DNA of 9,193 nucleotides, taken from NCBI GenBank assembly GCA_035501255.1, contig DATJWM010000139.1, forward strand, positions 1 through 9,193, in the 5' to 3' direction. Below the pieces are notes generated by a model that saw only the letters and a program-made list of their open reading frames with translations, was not told where the DNA came from and made no database searches. This DNA comes from JAFAZI01 sp035501255 (GTDB lineage: Bacteria > Actinomycetota > Actinomycetes > JAFAQI01). Numbering within the stretch: the first letter of the stretch is position 1; each line of letters begins with the position of its first letter. A program made the position numbers and the translations under genes. This document shows, piece after piece, positions 1 through 6,099 of the stretch.

Positions 1-534
1 CAAGCGTCAAGCTCTTCGAAACCCCGCGCCAGCCCCCTCGTTCGAGCGACCCAGACTGCCACGACGGCGGCAGTGGCTTCACTTCCTCGATGCGATCGGC
101 GGCAACTGCATGTCGGCTTCTTCTACGGCGACGCCGTTCAAGGTGCGACCCTCGTGAGCACTCTTGTCTTCCGAAACACCACTGCTAGGGCGTGCTGTCT
201 AAAGGGCCGACCACGTGTGCTACCGCTACTTCGGACCGGTGCCGCGGTGGCCTTGCGGCACCCGCCGCGAGTCGGTATTCCGATGATCAACAAACCTATT
301 GGGCGGCAAGAACTCTATCCTGCGGCTGAACCGCGCGAGCCACCTGTGGTCGTACAGGTGTTTGAGGCAGGTCACGTTCCGGGGACTCCGCCCTGCGATT
401 CGATCAGCACGATCGGCTACCTCAACGTGCACGTCGCTGGCGCAGGCCGGTTCCAGGTCTCGCTTCGGCGGTTTCGCCAAAAACCCGTCCGAATCTGCGA
501 CGGCGCATTCACGAACGGATGGTTCATGCGGTAG
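1..534 (+). CDS. Probable secreted DUF4232-like protein, C-terminal part (5' end outside window)
   Basis: The reading frame is open from the first base to TAG at 532-534, so the gene starts upstream. From the window's first codon, about 30 residues of Ser/Ala/Thr-rich linker precede Cys31, then comes a globular domain. Its features resemble DUF4232, a domain common in actinobacterial lipoproteins and secreted proteins: a first Cys at the domain start, a beta-rich stretch ending in LVFRNTTARACCLKGRP (the family pattern is roughly F-x-N-x-S/T-x3-C-x-L-x-G-x-P), a third conserved-looking Cys in PPCDS, and a final Cys near the end (RICDG). The function of this domain is not known. Codon use is less strongly GC3-biased than in dnaX or lysC, which could mean weaker selection or later acquisition. 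No other protein gene fits this stretch, because the minus-strand frames run through the tRNA. The family call rests on recalled motif resemblance and is moderate; that the frame is coding is somewhat surer. Confidence 0.55.
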   Translation, partial: QASSSSKPRASPLVRATQTATTAAVASLPRCDRRQLHVGFFYGDAVQGATLVSTLVFRNTTARACCLKGRPRVLPLLRTGAAVALRHPPRVGIPMINKPIGRQELYPAAEPREPPVVVQVFEAGHVPGTPPCDSISTIGYLNVHVAGAGRFQVSLRRFRQKPVRICDGAFTNGWFMR

Positions 535-551
535 TCCTCCGCAGCGGAGGA
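535..551. other. Perfect inverted repeat between the DUF4232-like stop codon and the tRNA-Ser 3' end
   Basis: TCCTCCGC (535-542) and GCGGAGGA (544-551) are perfect reverse complements around one base, so as RNA they give about 7 bp with a 3-base loop. The repeat starts directly after the TAG at 532-534 and its right half is the tRNA acceptor 3' strand plus the discriminator region. It could act as a compact terminator for the two convergent genes, but there is no T-run on either side. Confidence 0.4.
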
Positions 552-630
552 TGCGAGATTCGAACTCGCGAGGGGTTGCCCCCAACACGCTTTCCAAGCG
601 TGCGCCATAGGCCAACTAGGCGAATCCTCC
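545..630 (-). tRNA. tRNA-Ser, anticodon GGA
   Basis: Read on the minus strand, the acceptor stem GGAGGAT pairs with ATCCTCC. A D-arm with GCC/GGC follows, then an anticodon stem CACGC/GCGTG around the loop TTGGAAA (anticodon GGA, reading UCC and UCU serine codons). A long variable arm built on GGGG/CCCC, as class II tRNAs have, comes next, then a T-arm GCGAG-TTCGAAT-CTCGC. Length is 86 nt with discriminator G at 545. CCA is not encoded, since the next bases on the minus strand read CTG. The gene lies divergent from the SRP RNA gene, an arrangement I recall from other actinobacteria upstream of dnaX. Confidence 0.96.
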
Positions 631-637
631 GTCGGTC

Positions 638-643
638 AGTGTA
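638..643 (-). promoter_or_regulatory. Probable -10 box of tRNA-Ser
   Basis: The minus strand reads TACACT, ending 7 bases before the first tRNA base at 630, which places a start site at or next to the mature 5' end. It fits the actinobacterial TANNNT consensus. I see no convincing TTGAC-type -35 box at 16-18 bases. Confidence 0.5.
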
Positions 644-682
644 TCGAGCCCAGATCGCTCGCGGGCAGTCCGCCGGCGTGAC

Positions 683-688
683 TACAGT
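683..688 (+). promoter_or_regulatory. Probable -10 box of the SRP RNA gene
   Basis: TACAGT fits TANNNT. A start 7 bases downstream falls at 695, next to position 696 where the closing stem of the SRP RNA begins. No clear -35 box is seen. dnaX may also be transcribed from here by read-through, since it begins 30 bases after the RNA stem ends. Confidence 0.5.
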
Positions 689-692
689 GGGC

Positions 693-786
693 GCCGACCC
701 CTCGTGCGGCGCTATCCCGCCCAACTCCCCCAGGGCCGGAAGGCAGCAAGGGTAAGTGGGCTCTGGCGGGTGTGCGAGGGGTCCCG
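693..786 (+). ncRNA. ffs: Signal recognition particle RNA, small bacterial type (4.5S-like)
   Basis: This is the RNA of the signal recognition particle, which binds Ffh and targets nascent membrane proteins to the Sec machinery. The core is the conserved helix-8 domain: a GGAA tetraloop at 738-741 closed by CC/GG, with the AGCA-type internal-loop side at 745-748 and CAGGGCC/GGG-CTCTGG flanks. Outer stems support it: CCCGCC (716-721) pairs with GGCGGG (765-770), and GACCCCTCG (696-704) pairs perfectly with CGAGGGGTC (775-783). There is no Alu domain, as in the short bacterial type. The exact ends are estimated from the closing stem. It sits between tRNA-Ser and dnaX. Confidence 0.93.
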
Positions 787-812
787 TCACTTGGCAGGTT
801 GTGGAGGCCGGT

Positions 813-2588
813 GTGTCGCTCGCGCTGTATCGCAAGTACCGCCCGGGCTCGTTCGCCGAGGTCATCGGGCAGGAACACGTCACCGAGCCGATCTGCCAGG
901 CGCTGACCTCCGGCCGGATCCATCACGCCTATCTGTTCAGCGGCCCGCGCGGGTGTGGCAAGACGTCCAGCGCGCGGATTCTCGCTCGCTCGCTGAACTG
1001 CGCGCAAGGCCCGACGCCGACCCCGTGCGGGGTCTGTGATTCCTGCGTTGCGCTGGCGCCGATGGGTCCCGGATCGCTCGACGTGATCGAGATCGACGCC
1101 GCTTCGCACGGTCTCGTCGACGACGCGCGGGACCTGCGGGAGCGGGCGTTCTTCGCGCCGGTGTCCTCGCGCTACAAGATCTACGTGATCGATGAGGCGC
1201 ACATGATCACCACGGCGGCGTTCAACGCGCTGCTCAAGGTGGTCGAGGAGCCGCCGCCGCACGTGAAGTTCATCTTCGCGACAACCGAGCCGGACAAGGT
1301 GCTGGTCACGATCAAGTCGCGGACCTTCCACTACCGCTTCCGGCTGATCCCACCGTCGGTGATGCGTGAGCACCTCGCCGACTTGTGTGCCCGTGAGGGC
1401 ATCGCGATCGACGCAGCCGTACTTCCGCTGGTCGTCCGAGCCGGTGCGGGATCGGTCCGGGATGCGCAGTCGATCCTCGATCAGCTCGCGGCCGGGGCAG
1501 GCGAGCGCGGGATTGACTATGAGCGAGCGTTGTCATTGCTGGGTTACACCGACGCGGCGCTGCTCGATGAAGTCGTGGACGCGTTCGCGAGCGGTGACGG
1601 CGCGGCGGTCTTTCGGGCCGTCGACCGCGTGATCGAGGCGGGCCTGGAGCCTCGCCGGTTCGCTCAGGACCTGCTCGAACGATTCCGGGATCTGCTCGTG
1701 CTCGACGCCGTACCCGAGGCAACCGACAACGGTCTGCTCGATGTGCCCGCCGACGAGGCGTCCCGGATGGCGACTCAGGCCCAGCGCTTCGGTCGGGCGT
1801 CGTTGTCGCGCGCCGCGGACGTGATGGCCACGGCGCTCGTCGACATGCGGGGTACGACGTCGCCTCGCCTCGTCCTGGAACTCGCGTGCGCGCGAATCTT
1901 GTTGCCCGGTGCCGCAAGCGACACGGCTGCCTTGCTTGCCCGCCTGGACGTGCTGGAACGACGGATCGCCGCCACCGGAGCTGTGCCGGTCGGCGCGCCA
2001 CCCGTCACGGCGCCTCCGGCGCAGACCGCTGCGCCTCCCACGAGCAGTCCGCCCCCCACGAGTGGTCCGCCCCCCACGAGTGGTGACGGGGAGCCTTCGG
2101 TCGAGCCTCGACCCGCAACCTCGCCCGATCCGGTGCAAGGGGGTGGTCTCGACACCGCGGCCTTGCGGCGATTGTGGGACGCCGTCCTCGATGCGGTGAA
2201 GACCCGCAGCCGCGCGGCCGCGGCCCTGATGATGTCGGCCCAGCTCGAGCTCGTCGACGGCAACACGATCACGCTCGCGTTCTCGACTCCGGCGCTGGCG
2301 AAGCGATTTGCTGATGATGTGGTCGACGTGGTGCAGGCAGCCCTGCTTGAGGTCGCCGGCGTGGCGTTCGTCGTCAAGGCGAGCGCCGGCGGGCAACCGC
2401 CGGAGGCGCCCGCACGATCGGCATCGCCTCGGGCCACGACGGCTGCTGCGGTGATCGATCTCGACGAGGAATCAACCGACGCGGTCGATATCGCCGGAGA
2501 CGCGCCGCATGACCACGCCGAGTCAGCGCTCGCCCTGCTCAAGGAAGGTCTCGGTGCCCAGGTGATCGGCGAGATCGACGCCAGCTGA
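813..2588 (+). CDS. dnaX: DNA polymerase III subunit gamma/tau (clamp-loader ATPase)
   Basis: DnaX is the motor subunit of the clamp loader; it uses ATP to load the beta clamp on primed DNA and tethers polymerase III. Translating from GTG 813 gives 591 residues. The Walker A GPRGCGKT is at residues 44-51, the zinc module has Cys63, 72, 75 and 78, Walker B VIDEAH is at 125-130 and sensor 1 FATTEP at 155-160. The usual SRC arginine-finger motif is SRT here (169-171), which I recall as common in actinobacteria. A Pro/Ala/Thr linker (about 395-435) separates the AAA+ core from a domain with tau-like character. I chose GTG 813 because GGAGG (803-807) lies 5 bases upstream and the protein then starts with the family's SLALYRKYRP; the upstream GTG at 756 lies inside the SRP RNA. 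ybaB follows after 47 bases. Confidence 0.97.
   Translation: MSLALYRKYRPGSFAEVIGQEHVTEPICQALTSGRIHHAYLFSGPRGCGKTSSARILARSLNCAQGPTPTPCGVCDSCVALAPMGPGSLDVIEIDAASHGLVDDARDLRERAFFAPVSSRYKIYVIDEAHMITTAAFNALLKVVEEPPPHVKFIFATTEPDKVLVTIKSRTFHYRFRLIPPSVMREHLADLCAREGIAIDAAVLPLVVRAGAGSVRDAQSILDQLAAGAGERGIDYERALSLLGYTDAALLDEVVDAFASGDGAAVFRAVDRVIEAGLEPRRFAQDLLERFRDLLVLDAVPEATDNGLLDVPADEASRMATQAQRFGRASLSRAADVMATALVDMRGTTSPRLVLELACARILLPGAASDTAALLARLDVLERRIAATGAVPVGAPPVTAPPAQTAAPPTSSPPPTSGPPPTSGDGEPSVEPRPATSPDPVQGGGLDTAALRRLWDAVLDAVKTRSRAAAALMMSAQLELVDGNTITLAFSTPALAKRFADDVVDVVQAALLEVAGVAFVVKASAGGQPPEAPARSASPRATTAAAVIDLDEESTDAVDIAGDAPHDHAESALALLKEGLGAQVIGEIDAS
2031..2084 (+). repeat. Three 18-bp tandem repeats in the dnaX linker
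   Basis: Two identical 18-bp units (2049-2066 and 2067-2084) follow a third that differs at 4 of 18 positions (2031-2048). They encode P-P-P-T-S-G hexapeptides at residues 407-424. Each perfect unit contains a run of six C. The repeat keeps the frame, so copy number may vary between strains. Confidence 0.9.
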
Positions 2589-2623
2589 CGCGCGTTGGAG
2601 CACGTGCCGTCGTAGCGGGGTCG

Positions 2624-2629
2624 TAGGCT
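2624..2629 (+). promoter_or_regulatory. Probable -10 box for a leaderless ybaB transcript
   Basis: TAGGCT ends 6 bases before ATG 2636, so a start 7 bases downstream of the box would be the A of the ATG. No strong Shine-Dalgarno sequence precedes this ATG, which fits leaderless initiation. A TTGGAG at 2595-2600 is too far away (23-base spacer) to be a normal -35 box. Confidence 0.5.
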
Positions 2630-2635
2630 CGACGC

Positions 2636-2965
2636 ATGCCTCCGCAGCCGAACATGGCGCAGCTGATGAAGCAGGCCCAGAAGATGCAGCAGCAACTCGT
2701 CGCTGCGCAAGAAGAGGTCGCGAACACCCTCGTCGAGGGGACGGCCGGTGGAGGTCTGGTCCGCGCGACCATGACCGGCGCCGGCGACCTGACCGACCTG
2801 GCGATCGACCCGAAGACGGTGGACCCCGACGATGTCGAGACCTTGCAAGATCTCGTGATTGCGGCGATCCACGACGCGAAGCGAGCCGCCGACGAGCTCA
2901 TGGCGGCCAAGGTCGGCCCGCTCGCCGGCGGCATGGGCGGTTCGCTCGGGATCCCCGGTTTCTGA
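2636..2965 (+). CDS. ybaB: YbaB/EbfC family nucleoid-associated protein
   Basis: The product has 109 residues, normal for this small DNA-binding family, which forms dimers and associates with the nucleoid. Family marks are an N-terminal helix rich in Gln/Met (MAQLMKQAQKMQQQLVAAQE, residues about 7-26), the strand LVEGTAGGGLVRATMTGAGDLTDLAIDP (about 32-59) and a second helix ending in a Gly-rich tail (GGMGGSLGIPGF). The short flexible leader MPPQPN before MAQLM is common in actinobacterial members, and the -10 geometry also favours ATG 2636 over ATG 2651. It sits between dnaX and recR, the order seen in many bacteria, which has led to proposals of a role linked to replication or recombination. 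Confidence 0.95.
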   Translation: MPPQPNMAQLMKQAQKMQQQLVAAQEEVANTLVEGTAGGGLVRATMTGAGDLTDLAIDPKTVDPDDVETLQDLVIAAIHDAKRAADELMAAKVGPLAGGMGGSLGIPGF

Positions 2966-2974
2966 GGCGGCCCG

Positions 2975-3574
2975 TTGTACGAAGGACCCGTCCAGGACCT
3001 TATCGACGAACTCGGGCACCTTCCCGGCGTCGGTCCGAAAGGCGCTCAGCGGATCGCGTTCTACCTGCTCGCCGCCGATCCCGTGGACGTCAAGCGGCTG
3101 GTGCACGCACTGACCGAGGTCAAGGACAAGGTCCGCTTCTGCACGATCTGCGGGAACGTTTCCGAGCAGGATGAGTGCCGGGTGTGCCGCGACCCACGCC
3201 GCGACCTGTCGGTCATCTGCGTCGTCGAGGAGCCCAAGGACGTTGTGGCGATCGAGCGCACCCGCGAGTTCCGCGGGCGTTATCACGTGCTCGGCGGCGC
3301 GATTTCCCCGATCGAGGGGGTCGGCCCGGACGACCTGCGGATCCGGGAGCTCATGACCAGGCTGGCCGACGGGACGGTCACCGAACTCATCCTGGCGACC
3401 GACCCCAACCTCGAGGGCGAGGCCACCGCGACGTACCTTGCTCGGCTGGTCAAGCCAATGGACCTCAAGGTCACCCGGCTTGCCAGCGGGTTGCCGGTTG
3501 GGGGAGATCTGGAGTACGCCGACGAGGTGACGCTCGGGCGCGCCTTCGAGGGTCGCCGCGCACTCGAGGTGTAA
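2975..3574 (+). CDS. recR: Recombination mediator protein RecR
   Basis: RecR works with RecO (and RecF) to load RecA on single-stranded DNA covered by SSB during gap repair. The 199-residue product has the usual length and parts: an N-terminal helix-hairpin-helix around PGVGPKGAQR (17-26), a zinc module with Cys56, Cys59, Cys68 and Cys71, a Toprim domain from about 79 with the acidic cluster VVEEPKD (83-89) and ATDPNLEGEAT (141-151), and a C-terminal segment ending in RRALEV. The start is TTG 2975: it gives the family's MYEGPVQDLIDEL beginning, and GAGG at 2964-2967, overlapping the ybaB stop, is 7 bases upstream. The gap to ybaB is 9 bases, so the two are very likely co-translated in one operon. 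Confidence 0.97.
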   Translation: MYEGPVQDLIDELGHLPGVGPKGAQRIAFYLLAADPVDVKRLVHALTEVKDKVRFCTICGNVSEQDECRVCRDPRRDLSVICVVEEPKDVVAIERTREFRGRYHVLGGAISPIEGVGPDDLRIRELMTRLADGTVTELILATDPNLEGEATATYLARLVKPMDLKVTRLASGLPVGGDLEYADEVTLGRAFEGRRALEV

Positions 3575-3757
3575 CGCGTCCGCTCCGGTTCCTGACCGAA
3601 CCGCCGTACCCCGTCCCTAACGACACACAAACGTGCCGCAGGTGACACCTACCGGTGGGTATGTCCCGTTTGCCGTCACACCCGTCACGTTTGTGTGTGG
3701 GTGGTGACGCCCGTGGCGGCGGCCCGAAAATGGCGAGGGCGACAGCGCACCGGTCCG
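3575..3757. other. recR-lysC intergenic region
   Basis: No gene is supported here. The stretch holds a 13-bp inverted repeat (3623-3698), a small palindrome TACC-N4-GGTA (3650-3661) and repeated GTGAC/GTCAC pentamers near 3642, 3675, 3684 and 3704. The lysC -10 box follows at 3758. I see no T-run that would make the long hairpin a standard intrinsic terminator. Confidence 0.6.
3623..3698. repeat. Long inverted repeat upstream of lysC
   Basis: ACACACAAACGTG (3623-3635) and CACGTTTGTGTGT (3686-3698) are perfect reverse complements, 13 bp, separated by 50 bases. Inside the loop GTGAC (3642-3646) and GTCAC (3675-3679) can form a second, nested stem. The element lies about 60-135 bases upstream of the lysC -10 box, so it is either a DNA operator region for lysC, a recR 3'-end structure, or a structured RNA made by read-through. 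Confidence 0.75.
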
Positions 3758-3763
3758 TAGACT
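3758..3763 (+). promoter_or_regulatory. Probable -10 box for a leaderless lysC-asd transcript
   Basis: TAGACT ends 6 bases before ATG 3770. The GGGGG between box and ATG is too close to act as a normal ribosome binding site, so leaderless initiation at the ATG is the simplest reading. No clear -35 box is seen. Confidence 0.55.
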
Positions 3764-3769
3764 TGGGGG

Positions 3770-5038
3770 ATGGCACTCGTCGTTCAGAAGTACGGCGGGT
3801 CGTCGGTCGGTGACGCCGAGCGGATCAAGCGTGTGGCGCAGCGGATCGTCGACGCGCGCCGTGCCGGTGACGACGTTGTCGTGGTGGTGTCGGCGATGGG
3901 AGACACCACCGATGAGCTGACGGACCTCGCCCAGCAGGTCTCGCCGCTGCCGCCTCCCCGCGAGCTCGACATGCTGCTGACTTCCGGTGAGCGGATCTCG
4001 ATGGCGTTGCTCGCGATGGCGATCGCGAACCTGGGGTTCGAGGCTCGGAGCTTCACCGGCTCACAGGCCGGGGTGATCACCGACTCGACGCACGGGCGGG
4101 CGCGGATCATCGACGTCACTCCCGGCCGGATTGCCGAGGCGGTGGGCACCGGGCACATCGCGATCGTGGCGGGCTTCCAAGGCGTCTCGCAGGACACGAA
4201 GGACATCACGACGCTGGGTCGGGGCGGGTCGGATACGACCGCGGTTGCGCTTGCGGCGGCGCTGAATGCCGACGTGTGCGAGATCTACACCGACGTTGAT
4301 GGGGTCTTCTCCGCCGATCCGCGGATCGTCGCGAACGCCCGCCGGCTGGGGCGGGTCAGCTACGAAGAGATGCTCGAACTGGCGGCGAGCGGAGCGAAGA
4401 TCCTGATGCTGCGCTGTGTCGAGTACGCCCGCCGGTACGGCGTACCCGTCCATGTGCGCTCGTCGTTCTCCGACCGCGATGGAACGTGGGTCGTGGACAT
4501 TCCCGAGGAGGAACTGGTGGAGCAGGCGATCATCTCCGGCGTTGCGCACGACCTGTCCGAGGCACGGGTCACCGTCGTGGGTGTGCCGGACAAGCCGGGC
4601 GAGGCTGCCGGGATCTTCCGGGCGCTCTCCGACGCCAACGTCAACATCGACATGATCGTGCAGAACGTGTCGGGGTCAACGGGACGCACCGACGTGTCGT
4701 TCACGCTGTCGCGGGCCGACGGTCAGGGGGCGATGCAGGCGCTCGAGCGGGTCAAAGACTCGATCGGGTTCGAGGGTCTGCTCTACGACGACCACATCGG
4801 CAAGGTGTCCCTCGTCGGTGCCGGGATGCGTTCGCACCCCGGAGTGTCCGCGACCTTCTTCGAGGCGCTGGCCTCGGCCGGGGTCAACGTGCAAAACATC
4901 TCGACGTCGGAGATCCGGATCTCCGTGGTCTGCCAGGACAGCGATGTCCAGGCGGCAGTCCGAGCCGTCCACGACGCCTTTGACCTCGGCGACGCCGACG
5001 GCTCTCCGGCTGTCGTGTACGCCGGCAGCGGGAGATGA
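3770..5038 (+). CDS. lysC: Aspartokinase, alpha subunit
   Basis: The enzyme phosphorylates L-aspartate with ATP to aspartyl-4-phosphate, the first step toward diaminopimelate/lysine, methionine and threonine. The 422-residue product matches the actinobacterial alpha2-beta2 type in length. The kinase domain has KYGGSSV (7-13), the SGERIS segment (72-77), AGFQG (134-138) and TTLGRGGSDTTA (147-158). Two ACT domains follow, about 262-340 (VTVVGVPDKPGEAAGIFRAL, DANVNIDMIVQNVS) and about 345-415 (KVSLVGAGMRSHPGVSATF, NVQNISTSEIRISV); in Corynebacterium these bind lysine plus threonine for feedback inhibition. The stop overlaps the asd start as ATGA, so the two are translationally coupled. No lysine riboswitch is visible upstream. 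Confidence 0.97.
   Translation: MALVVQKYGGSSVGDAERIKRVAQRIVDARRAGDDVVVVVSAMGDTTDELTDLAQQVSPLPPPRELDMLLTSGERISMALLAMAIANLGFEARSFTGSQAGVITDSTHGRARIIDVTPGRIAEAVGTGHIAIVAGFQGVSQDTKDITTLGRGGSDTTAVALAAALNADVCEIYTDVDGVFSADPRIVANARRLGRVSYEEMLELAASGAKILMLRCVEYARRYGVPVHVRSSFSDRDGTWVVDIPEEELVEQAIISGVAHDLSEARVTVVGVPDKPGEAAGIFRALSDANVNIDMIVQNVSGSTGRTDVSFTLSRADGQGAMQALERVKDSIGFEGLLYDDHIGKVSLVGAGMRSHPGVSATFFEALASAGVNVQNISTSEIRISVVCQDSDVQAAVRAVHDAFDLGDADGSPAVVYAGSGR
4517..5038 (+). CDS. lysC: Aspartokinase beta subunit from an internal in-frame start
   Basis: Corynebacterium glutamicum and relatives make a second lysC product, the regulatory beta subunit, from an internal start in the same frame. Here GTG 4517 (codon 250 of lysC) has GAGGAGG (4505-4511) ending 5 bases upstream, and would give a 173-residue protein consisting of the two ACT domains. 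Codon 250 and this length agree with what I recall for the C. glutamicum beta subunit (172 residues). The purine run also encodes Glu-Glu-Glu, so it could be there for protein reasons. An active internal start is inferred, not shown. Confidence 0.75.
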   Translation: MEQAIISGVAHDLSEARVTVVGVPDKPGEAAGIFRALSDANVNIDMIVQNVSGSTGRTDVSFTLSRADGQGAMQALERVKDSIGFEGLLYDDHIGKVSLVGAGMRSHPGVSATFFEALASAGVNVQNISTSEIRISVVCQDSDVQAAVRAVHDAFDLGDADGSPAVVYAGSGR

Positions 5039-6087
5039 GCCGCGGGCTGAACGTCGGCGTGGTCGGCGCAACCGGCCAGGTCGGTGGCGTGATGCGCCGG
5101 ATCCTGGCGCAGCGGCAGTTTCCGGTAGCGCAGATGCGATTCTTTGCCTCGGCGCGCTCGGCCGGCACGAGCCTGCCGTGGGCCGATGGTCACGTCGTCG
5201 TTGAGGATGCGAACACTGCGGACCCCTCCGGGCTCGACCTCGCGCTGTTCTCCGCGGGTGCCACGACCTCACGGGCGCAGGCCGAGCGGTTTGCCGCCGC
5301 GGGAGCGGTCGTGATTGACAACTCCTCTGCCTGGCGGATGGACCCGGAGGTGCCGCTGGTCGTCAGCGAGGTGAACGGTGGCGAGGTCGCGAACGCGACG
5401 AAGGGCATCATCGCCAACCCGAACTGTACGACGATGGCGGCGATGCCGGTCCTCGGCCCCCTGCATGCCGATGCCGGCTTGGTTCGGCTCGTCATCAGCA
5501 CTTACCAGGCGGTCTCAGGCACCGGCGGAGCAGGAGTCGACGAACTCGACAAGCAGGTGCGCGAGGTCGTCGACACCGCGGCCGAGCTCACCCACGATGG
5601 CGCGGCGGTTCGTTTCCCCGCGCCGGAGAAATACATCGCACCGATCGCTTTCAACGTGCTCGCGATGGCCGGTTCGATCGTCGACGACGGCGAGGGTGAG
5701 ACGGACGAGGAGAAGAAGCTGCGCAACGAGAGCCGCAAGATCCTCGGCATCCCGGATCTCGCCGTCTCCGGGACCTGCGTGCGCGTGCCGGTCTTTACCG
5801 GCCACTCGCTGTCGATCAACGCGGAGTTCGCGCGCCCGATCTCGGTGGCTCGAGCCACCGAGATCCTCGCTGCCGCCGAGGGGGTCGAGCTCTGCGACGT
5901 CCCGACGCCGCTGCACGCAGCCGGTCGCGACCCGAGCTACGTCGGCCGGATCCGCCAGGATCCCGGCGTGCCCGACGGGCGTGGTCTTGCGCTGTTCGTG
6001 AGCAGCGACAACCTGCGTAAGGGTGCGGCGCTCAACGCCGTACAGATCGCGGAACTCGTTGCTGACCGGTCGATCGGCAGCCGCTGA
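5035..6087 (+). CDS. asd: Aspartate-semialdehyde dehydrogenase
   Basis: The enzyme reduces aspartyl-4-phosphate to aspartate-4-semialdehyde with NADPH, the branch-point metabolite for lysine/diaminopimelate and for methionine and threonine. The 350 residues are a normal length. The nucleotide-binding motif GATGQVG is at 11-17, the catalytic Cys131 in NPNCTTM, the active-site pair Gln158/Gly in YQAVSGTGGAG (157-167) and the acid/base His257 in VFTGHSLSI. The ATG at 5035 overlaps the lysC stop; the GGGAG directly before it is too close to be a proper ribosome binding site, so expression probably depends on ribosomes finishing lysC. No transcription signal lies between the two genes, making a two-gene operon likely. 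Confidence 0.97.
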   Translation: MSRGLNVGVVGATGQVGGVMRRILAQRQFPVAQMRFFASARSAGTSLPWADGHVVVEDANTADPSGLDLALFSAGATTSRAQAERFAAAGAVVIDNSSAWRMDPEVPLVVSEVNGGEVANATKGIIANPNCTTMAAMPVLGPLHADAGLVRLVISTYQAVSGTGGAGVDELDKQVREVVDTAAELTHDGAAVRFPAPEKYIAPIAFNVLAMAGSIVDDGEGETDEEKKLRNESRKILGIPDLAVSGTCVRVPVFTGHSLSINAEFARPISVARATEILAAAEGVELCDVPTPLHAAGRDPSYVGRIRQDPGVPDGRGLALFVSSDNLRKGAALNAVQIAELVADRSIGSR

Positions 6088-6099
6088 GCCGCGCCCAAC

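Noticed and set aside
226..615. Minus-strand open frame across the tRNA-Ser gene
   Set aside because: It runs through a well-folded tRNA and has no recognisable protein features; the plus frame at 1-534 fits better.
2031..2084. CRISPR-like array
   Set aside because: The 18-bp units are directly adjacent with no spacers and encode an in-frame Pro-rich linker.
1775..3286. Long 503-codon open frame on the minus strand across dnaX, ybaB and recR
   Set aside because: It is a shadow of three well-supported plus-strand genes; its translation is low-complexity Arg/Ala/Ser typical of antisense frames in GC-rich DNA.
3575..3769. Lysine or c-di-AMP riboswitch upstream of lysC
   Set aside because: I found no conserved lysine or ydaO-type core, and the likely transcription start is at the lysC ATG, which leaves no leader for a riboswitch.
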